From assembly GCA_035541895.1 (NCBI GenBank), contig DATKMK010000063.1:1-64000 (forward strand): a stretch of DNA of 64,000 bases, read 5' to 3'. Below, piece after piece: positions 15,790 through 26,369 of the stretch. Position numbers and translations under genes: made by a program. The notes under the pieces are model-generated. The model made no database searches, was not told the DNA's origin, and saw nothing but the letters and a program-made list of their open reading frames with translations. Position 1 is the stretch's first letter. The number at the start of each line of letters is the position of its first letter. The stretch is from DATKMK01 sp035541895 (GTDB lineage Bacteria > Desulfobacterota > Binatia > HRBIN30 > JACQVA1).

Positions 15790-17790
15790 ATGCCCAACAC
15801 GCTCACTCGATTGGCTGCCCTGATTGCGTGCGCCGCGCTCGCTTCGTGCGGCAAGCAGCAGGGCATGACGAGTCAGGACTTCGGGCCCGATGCGGATGCC
15901 GACGGTCACACGGCGGCGACCCAGTTCACCGCGAGCCACAACACCGCGGTCGGTGCGGAGTTGTCGCTCGCCGATCCGGCGGAGTTCGACGACGCCAAGC
16001 GTGGGTTTATCGCCACCGACGACCCGCTGGTGGTCAAGAATGACGCGGGCGCGGTGATCTGGGATCGCCCCGGCTATGACTTCATCAAAGGCGATGCGCC
16101 GCCCAGCGTGAATCCCAGCCTGTGGCGCCAGGCACAGCTCAACAACTTCAACGGCCTCTTCAAAGTCACCGATCGCATCTTTCAAGTTCGGGGCTATGAC
16201 ATCTCGAACATGAGCGTCATCGAGGGCGATACCGGACGGATCCTCGTTGATCCGCTTACCACCGTGTTCACCTCGACCAAGGCGCTGGCGCTGGTCAATC
16301 GCACATTGGGCGAACGGCCGCTGGTTGCGATCATTCTCACCCACAGTCACATCGACCATTTCGGCGGCATCAAAGGTGTGGTGAGCGCCGCCGACGTGCG
16401 CAGCGGCAAAGTGCGCGTCGTTGCGCCGCTCCGATTCACGGAGGAAGCCGTCAGTGAGAACGTGATTGCCGGCGTCGTGATGGGCCGGCGCGCTCAATAC
16501 ATGTACGGCCTGCCGCTGGATCGCAGCGAGCGCGGCCACGTCGATACCGGTTTGGGCAAGGGGCCGGCGGTCGGCAACATCTCCATCCTCGCACCCACCG
16601 ACAGCGTCGACCATACCGGTCAAACGATGCGGATCGACGGCGTCGACTTCGTCTTTCAGTACGTGCCGCACTCCGAGGCGCCGGCGGAGCTGACGTTTCA
16701 TCTCCCGCAATTCAAAGCCTTCTGTGGCGCCGAGATCGTCTCCCAGAACATGCACAACCTGTACACGCTGCGCGGCGCCAAGGTGCGCGACGCGCTGTTG
16801 TGGAGCGGCTACATCGACGAAGCGATCGACCGGTTCGGCGCCGACACCGCCGTCGTATTCAACAGCCACCACTGGCCGGTGTGGGGCGAAGCGCGCGTGA
16901 TCGAATACCTGAAGCAGCAGCGCGACACATATCGCTACCTTCACGATCAGACGCTGCGCCTCGCCTCGCAAGGGCTTACCCCCAGCGAGATCGCCGACGC
17001 CCTGGTGCTGCCCGAGAGTTTGCGCCGATCGTTTCCGAGTCGCGGCTACTACGGCACCGCGAAACACAATGCCCGCGCCGTCTATCAGTTTTACTTCGGT
17101 TGGTACGACGGCAATCCTGCCAATCTCGACTCGCTGCCGCCGGAAGAGGAGGGTAAGCGCTACGTCGATGCGATCGGCGGTGTCGCAGCCGTGGTCGCCA
17201 AGGCGCAAGCGGCGTACGATCAGGGCGACTATCGGTGGGCCGCCACTCTGCTCAAACACGTCGTCTTTGCCGATCCGGACAACGACACGGCAAAAGGGTT
17301 GCTCGCGCGCACGTACGACCAACTCGGCTATCAGGCCGAATCGGGTCCGTGGCGCGATGAGTATTTGACCGGCGCGCAGGAACTCCGGCACGGCGTCAAG
17401 CCGGTGGGCCCGATCACCGTGGCGGCGGACATTCTGAACAACATTCCGCTCGACCAGTTCTTCACCGCCATGGCGACGCGCCTGAACGGGCCGAAGGCCG
17501 ACGGCAAGCAGATGACGATCAATTTCGTATTCAAGGACGAAGACAAGACGATCGTCGTGCGCGTCGAGAACGCCGTCCTGCATCACAAAGACGCGCCTGC
17601 GGATCCCAACGCGGACGCCACCGTCACGGTAACGCGCGCCTTCTGGCTGAAGCTGATCACCAAGCAGGTGTCGATCAAGGACCTGGTATTCTCAGACGAG
17701 TATCAGGTACAAGGCAGTCGAACCACGTTGCTGTCGTTCTTCTCGTTGCTCGACGATCCGAATCCGAACTTCGCGATCGTCACGCCGTAG
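15790..17790 (+). CDS. alkylsulfatase (SdsA/BDS1-like metallo-beta-lactamase fold), lipoprotein
   Basis: A 666-aa sulfatase that should release sulfate from alkyl sulfate esters. The Zn site THSHIDHFGG is at 184-193 (SdsA1 has THSHADHFGG). MHNLYTLRGAKVRDALLWSG, FNSHHWPVWG and LKQQRDTYRYLHDQTLRLA are close to SdsA1-type enzymes. A dimerisation/TPR-like part follows, with a C-terminal SCP2-like domain (about 540-666) that may bind the alkyl chain. The N-terminus is a signal with lipobox LASC (C20), so it is probably a periplasmic lipoprotein. The start at 15790 excludes an upstream frame from 15727. It sits between the SOI-like gene and an alpha/beta hydrolase. Confidence 0.9.
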   Translation: MPNTLTRLAALIACAALASCGKQQGMTSQDFGPDADADGHTAATQFTASHNTAVGAELSLADPAEFDDAKRGFIATDDPLVVKNDAGAVIWDRPGYDFIKGDAPPSVNPSLWRQAQLNNFNGLFKVTDRIFQVRGYDISNMSVIEGDTGRILVDPLTTVFTSTKALALVNRTLGERPLVAIILTHSHIDHFGGIKGVVSAADVRSGKVRVVAPLRFTEEAVSENVIAGVVMGRRAQYMYGLPLDRSERGHVDTGLGKGPAVGNISILAPTDSVDHTGQTMRIDGVDFVFQYVPHSEAPAELTFHLPQFKAFCGAEIVSQNMHNLYTLRGAKVRDALLWSGYIDEAIDRFGADTAVVFNSHHWPVWGEARVIEYLKQQRDTYRYLHDQTLRLASQGLTPSEIADALVLPESLRRSFPSRGYYGTAKHNARAVYQFYFGWYDGNPANLDSLPPEEEGKRYVDAIGGVAAVVAKAQAAYDQGDYRWAATLLKHVVFADPDNDTAKGLLARTYDQLGYQAESGPWRDEYLTGAQELRHGVKPVGPITVAADILNNIPLDQFFTAMATRLNGPKADGKQMTINFVFKDEDKTIVVRVENAVLHHKDAPADPNADATVTVTRAFWLKLITKQVSIKDLVFSDEYQVQGSRTTLLSFFSLLDDPNPNFAIVTP

Positions 17791-17815
17791 CCGGTGAAGC
17801 GAAGGGAATCCCGCG

Positions 17816-18010
17816 ATGTTTTGCCAACGGATACAGCGGCGACTCCAACTTTGGTGGGGAGAGTCGCCGAGCGTTGCGGCGCGCCTCGCCGAAGGGCCGC
17901 GTGTCCAGCGCATTTGCCCCGACACGCCCGGCAAGGGAAGGCTCTTCACTCGCTTCGCCGACGAGGTCTTCGAGCAACTATGGCGCGAGACGTTTCCCGA
18001 CTCGATTTGA
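17816..18010 (+). CDS. hypothetical 64-aa ORF
   Basis: A short frame filling the space between the alkylsulfatase and the hydrolase, ending 12 bases before the latter. AAGGGA lies 8 bases before its ATG, and the C-terminal half (FTRFADEVFEQLWRETFPD) reads like ordinary protein. It has no signal peptide and no family I recognise. It may be a real small gene or leader, or chance in a GC-rich gap; an opposite-strand frame also crosses it. Confidence 0.3.
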   Translation: MFCQRIQRRLQLWWGESPSVAARLAEGPRVQRICPDTPGKGRLFTRFADEVFEQLWRETFPDSI

Positions 18011-18022
18011 TAAGGAGAGCCG

Positions 18023-18907
18023 ATGAGTATCCCCGACGAGGTTGCGCGGGTGCAGAATGAGTGGTTGCGTCGCGGCCACTTCACTACGCTGGCGGAAGGG
18101 CACCGCATCTTCGTGATGCAGGAAGGAAACGGGCCGGATCTGGTGCTGGTGCACGGCTTTCCCTCGACGAGTCATGATTTCGCTGCCGCGCTGCCCATGC
18201 TCACCTCGCGGTTCCGCGTGACGACGTGGGATCAGTTGGGCTTCGGATTCTCCGACAAGCCGGTCGATGAGCAGGTGTCCTACTCGTTGCTCGATCAGGG
18301 TCGACGAGCCGGTGAGATCGCCCGCGCACTGGGTATCACGCACGCCCGCGTGATCGGGCACGACATGGGGTTGACCGTCGCGGTCGAGATGCTGTGCCGG
18401 CACCACGAGCATTCGCTCGGATTCACGATCGATGCGTTGGGTTTGTGCAACGGCAGCCACTTGGTCGAACTGGCGCACCTCACGCCGGTGCAAGAAGCGC
18501 TGATGACCGACGAGGGCGCGGCGGCGTTCGCGCAGAACTACGATCCCGAACGCTTCGCCGACGGCCTGCGCTTCGTCTGGGCCGACCCGCAGCGGACACC
18601 CGCCGTCGATATCCGTGCGATCGCCTACTGGATGCAGCACAACAACGGTCTCGCCATCCTGGGCCGCATCGCACGCTACAACATCGAACGCCGGCTATAT
18701 GCGGAGCGGTGGCGATCGATTCTCGGCCACACCGACGTGCCGATTCGGGTCGTGTGGGGCGATCGCGATCCGATTGCGGTCATCGAAATCGGCCGGCAAC
18801 TGAGCACGATGTCCGGCGGAACGCTGTCGGTACTGGAAGGCGTCGGCCACTACCCGCAAATGGAGCGACCCGCGGCCTGGGTGTCGGCGGTCACGAGCGA
18901 GTGGTAG
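18023..18907 (+). CDS. alpha/beta hydrolase, haloalkane-dehalogenase/epoxide-hydrolase-like
   Basis: A 294-aa alpha/beta-hydrolase. The oxyanion segment is LVHGFPSTS (residues 42-50), the nucleophile elbow is GHDMG with Asp114 instead of Ser, VVWGDRDP holds the late acid region, and VGHYPQMERP carries the base His. An Asp nucleophile indicates a haloalkane dehalogenase or epoxide hydrolase rather than an esterase. It starts just after the small ORF with AAGGAG before the ATG (18023). The SOI-like protein three genes upstream would also use an epoxide, so a shared epoxide route is possible but unproven. Confidence 0.75.
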   Translation: MSIPDEVARVQNEWLRRGHFTTLAEGHRIFVMQEGNGPDLVLVHGFPSTSHDFAAALPMLTSRFRVTTWDQLGFGFSDKPVDEQVSYSLLDQGRRAGEIARALGITHARVIGHDMGLTVAVEMLCRHHEHSLGFTIDALGLCNGSHLVELAHLTPVQEALMTDEGAAAFAQNYDPERFADGLRFVWADPQRTPAVDIRAIAYWMQHNNGLAILGRIARYNIERRLYAERWRSILGHTDVPIRVVWGDRDPIAVIEIGRQLSTMSGGTLSVLEGVGHYPQMERPAAWVSAVTSEW

Positions 18908-18921
18908 CTCGGCGATCGCGG

Positions 18922-18945
18922 GGAGCGCGCCCGGAGGCGCGCTCC
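18922..18945. terminator. strong hairpin between convergent genes
   Basis: A perfect 10-bp stem (GGAGCGCGCC with GGCGCGCTCC) closes a 4-base loop in the 47-base gap between the alpha/beta hydrolase and the CoA-transferase stops. There is no T-run on either side, so it may act as a bidirectional terminator or mRNA-end stabiliser. It also resembles REP-type GC palindromes. Confidence 0.55.
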
Positions 18946-18954
18946 ACCTGACGT

Positions 18955-20373
18955 TCACTCGAACTTCATCTCGCGGACGTCGCGGGCGATGCGGAGCGGC
19001 GCCGCCGTGGCGGCGCGGATGTCGTCGATGGTGACGCCGGGGGCACACTCGCGCAGCAGGAAGCCGTCGGCGTCGACATCGAGCCAGGCGAGATCGGTGA
19101 CGACTGCCTTGACGCAGCCGAGCGCGGTCGCCGGGTAGCCCAAGCGCTCCACGAGCTTCGAACTGCCGTTGCGTTCGGTGTGGTAGCACATGGCGATGAT
19201 GCGAGCGCCACCGGCGGCCAGGTCCATCGCGCCGCCGATGCCGCCGCTGCTGCCTTCTGAGGTGCTCCAATTCGCCAGGTCGCCGTTCTGCGCGACCTGG
19301 AATGCCCCCAAGACGATGGTGGTGACGCGGCCGTTGCGGGCCATCGCAAACGACGTCGTCGAGTCGAAATAGGCCGTGCCGGACACGGGCGTCACTAGTT
19401 GACCGCTGGCGTTGTAGAGGTCGATGTCTTCCTCGCCCTCGGGGGGGAAGGCGCCGTAGCCGAGAATTCCGTTCTCCGAATGCAAAGTGATGTCGCGGCC
19501 GGCGATGAAGTTCGACACCAATGTCGGCAGACCGAGTCCGAGATTCACATACTCGCCTTCGCGCAGCAGCATCGCGGTCTTCATGGCCATGAGGTCCGCC
19601 GGCAGCCCGACCGGCCCGCCGTCCCCCAGCGCGCGGCCTTCCATGTTGTTGACCCGGCCGATCGTCTTGAGGATTTGCCGCAACACACCGACGTCGAGGT
19701 GCGTCGTCGTCTTGACCACGCGATCGACGAACACCCCCGGCGTCGCGACCGTTTCCGGATCGATCGCGCCGAGCGGGACGATTGCTTTGACCTCTGCAAT
19801 CGTTGTCCTCGCGGCGGTGGCGAACGCCGGACCGAAGTTGCGCATGCCGCGACGATACGTGAGGTTGCCGGCCGGGTCGGCCTGATGCGCCTGCAGGAGC
19901 GCGAAGTCCGCGCGAATCGCGCGCTCGAAGAGATAGCGCTTGCCGTCGAACACGCGTTCTTCTTTCCCCTCGGCCATCTTCGTCCCGACGCCGGTTGGAG
20001 TGTAGAAGCCGGCCAACCCCGCCCCGCCAGCGCGCACGCGTTCGGCGAGCGTGCCTTGCGGCACCATCTCCAACTCGATCTCCTTGGCCTTCACCATCTC
20101 GCTGATCGGCGACGGGATGGTGACCGAGCCGACGTAGCTGCAAATCAGCTTGCGAATTTGTTTCTTGTCGGCGAGCACGTTGAGCGACGTCGGACCGCCT
20201 GCGGGCGTGTTGCAGATGACGGTGAGATTCTTCACGCCGCGATCGGCGAGCGCGAGCAGACAGTCGGTCGGCCACGCTTGCGGCGGTCCGAAGCTGTGAA
20301 CGAGAATGGATGCGCCGTCCGGAATGTCGGCCACGGCCTGGTGTGCGGTCTCACAGATCTGTTTGGTCGCCAT
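18955..20373 (-). CDS. fused two-domain 3-oxoacid/acyl CoA-transferase (family I)
   Basis: A 472-aa protein with the alpha-type domain first (ASILVHSFGPPQAWPTDCLLAL to about residue 225) and the beta-type domain after it, as in mammalian SCOT. The catalytic Glu is in LHSENGILGYG (about residue 290). PEGEEDIDLYNASGQLVT and SSGGIGGAMDLAAGGARII are further beta-domain blocks. It moves CoA between carboxylic acids, but the acid pair is unknown. ATG at 20373 has GGAG 5 bases upstream; ATG at 20391 is also in frame. It lies downstream of korAB on the same strand, with a 121-base gap containing a stem-loop. Confidence 0.8.
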   Translation of the reverse strand: MATKQICETAHQAVADIPDGASILVHSFGPPQAWPTDCLLALADRGVKNLTVICNTPAGGPTSLNVLADKKQIRKLICSYVGSVTIPSPISEMVKAKEIELEMVPQGTLAERVRAGGAGLAGFYTPTGVGTKMAEGKEERVFDGKRYLFERAIRADFALLQAHQADPAGNLTYRRGMRNFGPAFATAARTTIAEVKAIVPLGAIDPETVATPGVFVDRVVKTTTHLDVGVLRQILKTIGRVNNMEGRALGDGGPVGLPADLMAMKTAMLLREGEYVNLGLGLPTLVSNFIAGRDITLHSENGILGYGAFPPEGEEDIDLYNASGQLVTPVSGTAYFDSTTSFAMARNGRVTTIVLGAFQVAQNGDLANWSTSEGSSGGIGGAMDLAAGGARIIAMCYHTERNGSSKLVERLGYPATALGCVKAVVTDLAWLDVDADGFLLRECAPGVTIDDIRAATAAPLRIARDVREMKFE

Positions 20374-20422
20374 GGCCGCTCCGCATTCCATGCCGAACGC
20401 AGGCGGTCAAGTTGGGCGTGTG

Positions 20423-20454
20423 CCGGCGCGACCAGAGAGTTGAGATCGCGCCGG
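20423..20454 (-). terminator. stem-loop between korB and the CoA-transferase gene
   Basis: CCGGCGCGA pairs perfectly with TCGCGCCGG (9 bp) around a 14-base loop, about 40 bases after the korB stop. It could end or attenuate transcription from korAB or stabilise the upstream message. No T-run follows it on the minus strand. Confidence 0.4.
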
Positions 20455-20494
20455 CGGCCGGCAGACTGTTGGGGGGCGACGACGGCCGGCTAAT

Positions 20495-21385
20495 TCATTC
20501 GGGGCGAAACTGGTCGAGGATCCGCTCGCGCGGCCGCGCGGCCCCACGGAGCTCTTCGTGGCGCGCGTGCACCAACTCTTCGTAGGTCGGCGAGGGCTCC
20601 GGCGTGCGATAGAAAATTCCCGTGTACAGCTCGGTGCCGTAGGCTTGCGCCAGATCCATCGCGCGCAAGCGGTCGGCGGGATTGTGGCCAAGCTTGCTCA
20701 GGCTCTGCATCTTCAGCTTGTGCACCTTGAGTTGCGCGTCGGGCTCACCGAAGGTGACGCAGGGCGATTGCACGTTGACGAAGGCGAAGCCGGGGAAACG
20801 AATCGCTTCCCTGATGATTTGTTCCAAGCCGACCATGTCGGCCGGCGTGCCCTGCGCGACGAAGCCGGCGCCGTAGCCCAGCACGTATAAGAGCGGGTTC
20901 ACGGGCGCTTCCAAGCTGCCGAAGCTTGAGGTGACGGTCTTCAATCCGCGCGGGGATGTCGGGGACAACTGGCCTTTGGTGAGGCCGTAGATCTGGTTGT
21001 CCATCACGAGGTAGGTGAGGTCGGCGTTGCGTCGGATGGCGTGGGCGACGTGCCCGCCGCCGATCGAGAAACCGTCGCCGTCGCCGCCGGCCACCAGAAC
21101 CAGGAGGCTGGGGTTAGCCAACTTGATGCCCTGAGCGATCGGTAGTGCGCGGCCATGGACGGTGTTGAACCCGTACGCCGTGGTGTAACCGGGGATGCGG
21201 CTCGAACAGCCGATGCCCGAGACGAATGCGATCTCGTGCGGCGGGCGGCCAATGGCGGCAAGGGCACGGTAGATCGCGCTCAGCACCCCGAAGTCGCCAC
21301 AGCCCGGGCACCAAATGGGCTTCAGGTCGCTCTGATATTCTTTGGGAAGATGTTGCTCGGCTACCGCTGCGGCAACGCTGGTCAT
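20495..21385 (-). CDS. korB: 2-oxoacid:acceptor oxidoreductase, beta subunit
   Basis: A 296-aa thiamine-diphosphate subunit of a 2-oxoacid:ferredoxin oxidoreductase. IWCPGCGDFGVLSAIYRAL opens the protein and GIGCSSRIPGY follows. The TPP/Mg site is in VAGGDGDGFSIGGGH (about 90-104) with MDNQIYGLTKGQ after it. With the alpha subunit it would interconvert a 2-oxoacid plus CoA and an acyl-CoA plus CO2, most likely 2-oxoglutarate. The start at 21385 has GGGAG 9 bases upstream and lies 8 bases past the korA stop; a longer frame to 21421 overlaps korA. Confidence 0.88.
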   Translation of the reverse strand: MTSVAAAVAEQHLPKEYQSDLKPIWCPGCGDFGVLSAIYRALAAIGRPPHEIAFVSGIGCSSRIPGYTTAYGFNTVHGRALPIAQGIKLANPSLLVLVAGGDGDGFSIGGGHVAHAIRRNADLTYLVMDNQIYGLTKGQLSPTSPRGLKTVTSSFGSLEAPVNPLLYVLGYGAGFVAQGTPADMVGLEQIIREAIRFPGFAFVNVQSPCVTFGEPDAQLKVHKLKMQSLSKLGHNPADRLRAMDLAQAYGTELYTGIFYRTPEPSPTYEELVHARHEELRGAARPRERILDQFRPE

Positions 21386-21392
21386 GGATGCT

Positions 21393-23180
21393 TCACTCCC
21401 GCGGCTCGGTTTGTGGGACACGACGGCGCTGCAGTGCCAGCGTCATCTCGCGCGCGCGCGTGAGCACTTCGTCGGCGACAATTGGATTGGAGCCGGCGCG
21501 TGCGAACGACTCGATCCCGGCGGGCACGTCGACGAACATTCGAATGATGTGGTGGAGCTGGCCTTGATACGACTGCTCGACGATCAGCCCAGCCTGTACC
21601 GACGCGAAGAAGTCGGCGTAGATCTCCTCCGCGACCGGATACAGCAGCTTTGGAATCAGGAGCTTGACGCGCAGTCCGTCCGCTTGCGCGAGCCGGAGGG
21701 CCTCGCGCGCGACGCCGGCAACGCTGCCCCACCCGACGAGTGCGATCGGCGCATCGGCGGGGCCTTCGATGACGAACAGATCGCGCCGTTGCTTGAGCGG
21801 GTGAAATTTCTTCAGCCGCTTCTCGGTCATGCGCGCGTGCATTTCGCCGCTCGCCGTGGGCGCACCGTGCTCGTTGTGCTCGATACCCGACGCCAAATAG
21901 TTCCCACCCGGCTCGCCCGGCTGGCTGATTGGGCTGATCCCGCTCTCGGTGATGCGGAAGCGCGTGTAGTGCTCCAGTTCGGCAGCGGTCGGGCGGCGGC
22001 GCTCGACGATGCGGAACGCGCTGGTGTCGATCGGCCGCACGGTCTCTTTGCGTTGCGCGATCTCCTGATCCGAGAGAACGATGACGGGAGTCTGATATTG
22101 CTCGGCGATGTTGAATGCCTCGACCGTGATGCCGAAGGTGTCGGCGACGCTGATGGGAGCGAGCACCGGGCGCACCACATCGCCGTGCGCCGAAAACACC
22201 GCTTGCAGCAGATCGGCCTGCTCGCTCTTGGTCGGCAGACCGGTTGACGGCCCCCCGCGTTGGACGTTGACGCACACCAACGGCAACTCGGCGATGCTAG
22301 CGAGGCCGAGCATCTCGGTTTTCAGCGACATGCCGGGCCCGGACGTGGCGGTCAGCGCCTTTTTGCCCGCGAACGATGCACCGACCACTGCCCCGATGCC
22401 GGCGATCTCGTCCTCGGCTTGCAGTACGGTGCCGCCGTATTTCCAAATCTCGCGGCTCAGGAACTGCATGATCTCGGTCGACGGCGTGATCGGATAGCCG
22501 CCGAAGAAGTCGCAACCGGCGAAGATCGCAGCAGCCGCACACAGTTCATTCCCGTCAACCAGGAGCGGCCTCTCGCCCGCGACGGCCGGAGCCATCTTCC
22601 ATTCCGTGCGCAACGGGTTGGCCGCCGCATGCGCGATGCCGGCCGTGAAGGCTCGCTCGTTCGCTGCCAACACTTCCGGAGTCTTCTTCCCGAACTTCTT
22701 GCGGATGCCGGCAAGAATGCTGTCACGCGCAATGCCGAACCAGCCGGCGAGAAGTCCGAGCACCACGGTGTTCTTCGCTCTATCGGTGCCGGCTGTCTGC
22801 TTGGCGATGTCGCCGACGGGTACGGCCACGACTTCGGCTGGCGAGACGCCGGCGAGTGGAATCCGGTCAGGTGCGACGCCGGTTTTGCTGTCGTAAATCA
22901 CGACGGTGTGGCCGTTTACCGGTAGCTCAGCGCCGAACTTCAGGAAATCTTCCCAGTTCAGAGCGATCGCAACGTCGAGCGTGCCGCCGGAATTGAGCAC
23001 TTCGCGATTTGAGATCCGCAGCCGGCAGGACGACTCGCCGCCGCGAATCTGCGAGCCGAAGCTCTTGGTCATGATCGCGTGATAGCCTTCGAGGGCAGCG
23101 GCGGTGATCAACGATTCGCCGGCCGAGACGACGCCGTCGCCGCCGGAGCCGGCCATGCCGATGATAAGATCGGTCCGCAT
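21393..23180 (-). CDS. korA: 2-oxoacid:acceptor oxidoreductase, fused gamma-alpha subunit
   Basis: A 595-aa subunit. The N-terminal gamma domain (MRTDLIIGMAGSGGDGVVSA, SFGSQIRGGESSCRLR) is joined to the alpha pyrimidine-binding domain (FFGGYPITPSTEIMQFL, ATSGPGMSLKTEMLGLA, VCVNVQRGGPSTGLPTKSEQ), the standard KorA layout. It binds TPP and CoA together with KorB. The start at 23180 is where gamma-domain homology begins; the open frame continues to 23288 with unrelated sequence. korA is first in the minus-strand unit korA-korB and diverges from parC. The ribosome site is weak. Confidence 0.88.
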   Translation of the reverse strand: MRTDLIIGMAGSGGDGVVSAGESLITAAALEGYHAIMTKSFGSQIRGGESSCRLRISNREVLNSGGTLDVAIALNWEDFLKFGAELPVNGHTVVIYDSKTGVAPDRIPLAGVSPAEVVAVPVGDIAKQTAGTDRAKNTVVLGLLAGWFGIARDSILAGIRKKFGKKTPEVLAANERAFTAGIAHAAANPLRTEWKMAPAVAGERPLLVDGNELCAAAAIFAGCDFFGGYPITPSTEIMQFLSREIWKYGGTVLQAEDEIAGIGAVVGASFAGKKALTATSGPGMSLKTEMLGLASIAELPLVCVNVQRGGPSTGLPTKSEQADLLQAVFSAHGDVVRPVLAPISVADTFGITVEAFNIAEQYQTPVIVLSDQEIAQRKETVRPIDTSAFRIVERRRPTAAELEHYTRFRITESGISPISQPGEPGGNYLASGIEHNEHGAPTASGEMHARMTEKRLKKFHPLKQRRDLFVIEGPADAPIALVGWGSVAGVAREALRLAQADGLRVKLLIPKLLYPVAEEIYADFFASVQAGLIVEQSYQGQLHHIIRMFVDVPAGIESFARAGSNPIVADEVLTRAREMTLALQRRRVPQTEPRE

Positions 23181-23309
23181 AGCGAGATCGTTGAGCAAGG
23201 GGGATGCCGATGGGTTCTTTTCGGGGCCGCGCCGCACGATGGCGAGACAATTCGCGACCGCGTGAGGCGTGACCGTTCCGCTTCGCATCGGCGAGAATCG
23301 GCGGGCACC

Positions 23310-23338
23310 TCGACGGCGCCGGCAGACTTCCCTATAAT
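23310..23338 (+). promoter_or_regulatory. candidate sigma-70-type promoter for parC
   Basis: A perfect TATAAT at 23333-23338 lies 17 bases after TCGACG (23310-23315, 4 of 6 matches to the -35 consensus). It sits 84 bases before the topoisomerase start and points the right way. A perfect -10 is rare in this GC-rich window. The divergent korA gene starts at 23180. Confidence 0.45.
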
Positions 23339-23422
23339 TCGTTCGAGTGCGGCGGTGGAGCGGTGGATTGGCAGAGCCCGCCGGGTTCCCCGAGCGAATT
23401 TCTCGGAACGTGAGTCGAATGT

Positions 23423-25738
<2,316 letters not shown>

Positions 25739-25855
25739 GAAAATCCTCCGAGGGTCAGGAGGGAGTTGCTTCCGCACCTGGACGCCGGTTGAATTCCCGT
25801 CGGCCACTGTGGCAAGGGCAGTTCGTCAGATCGACGACATTTGGAGGAGATACGC

Positions 25856-26332
25856 ATGGAACAGATTCGTTTCGATGACATCGAGGGCTTGCGCAAACAC
25901 GTCAGCGAGGAGTTCGGCGATTGGGGGCCGGAGGTCGAGGTCTCGCAAGAGATGATCAACAAGTTTGCCGACATCACCGGCGATCATCAGTGGATCCACG
26001 TCGACGTCGAACGCTGCAAGCGCGAGAGCCCGTTCAAGACGCCGATCGCGCACGGCTTCCTGACCCTGAGCCTGCTCCCGACGCTGCGCTCGGGCGCCAA
26101 GTTTGCAATCGCCGGCTACGGCAACGCCACCAACTACGGCGCCGACAAGCTGCGATTCGTCAGCCCCGTCCCAGCCGGCAGCAAGATCCACGCGCGCTCA
26201 CGCTTGGTCGCCGCCGATCCCAAGCCGAAGGGAACGCAGATCACGCAGGAAGTCGCCGTGCATGTGGTCGGCAGCGATCGGCCTGCGCTGCTCTACACGA
26301 TGCTGGTACTGTACCACCCAGCGATGAAGTAA
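25856..26332 (+). CDS. MaoC-like/NodN-type (R)-enoyl-CoA hydratase
   Basis: A 158-aa single hot-dog domain. The hydratase motif is intact: FADITGDHQWIHVD supplies the catalytic Asp and His, followed by SPFKTPIAHGFLTLSLLP. The length and wording match NodN/MaoC dehydratases that hydrate (R)-specific enoyl-CoAs. GGAGGAG at 25842-25848 fixes the ATG at 25856; an upstream TTG in the same frame is ignored. It stands alone between parC and the convergent ald gene. Confidence 0.85.
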   Translation: MEQIRFDDIEGLRKHVSEEFGDWGPEVEVSQEMINKFADITGDHQWIHVDVERCKRESPFKTPIAHGFLTLSLLPTLRSGAKFAIAGYGNATNYGADKLRFVSPVPAGSKIHARSRLVAADPKPKGTQITQEVAVHVVGSDRPALLYTMLVLYHPAMK

Positions 26333-26347
26333 AGGGTCGAATGAGAT

Positions 26348-26369
26348 GGGCAGGCACCGGGGCCTGCCC
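26348..26369. terminator. GC hairpin between convergent genes
   Basis: GGGCAGGC and GCCTGCCC pair perfectly around a 6-base loop, just before the ald stop and 15 bases after the MaoC stop. The wider GGGCAGGC...GCCTGCCCCTAC motif also resembles dispersed palindromic repeats in environmental genomes (from memory). It probably marks the end of both transcripts. Confidence 0.5.

Noticed and set aside
15667..17586. 639-codon minus-strand frame opposite the alkylsulfatase
   Set aside because: It is wholly antisense to a gene with many verified motifs; its composition is that of a GC shadow.
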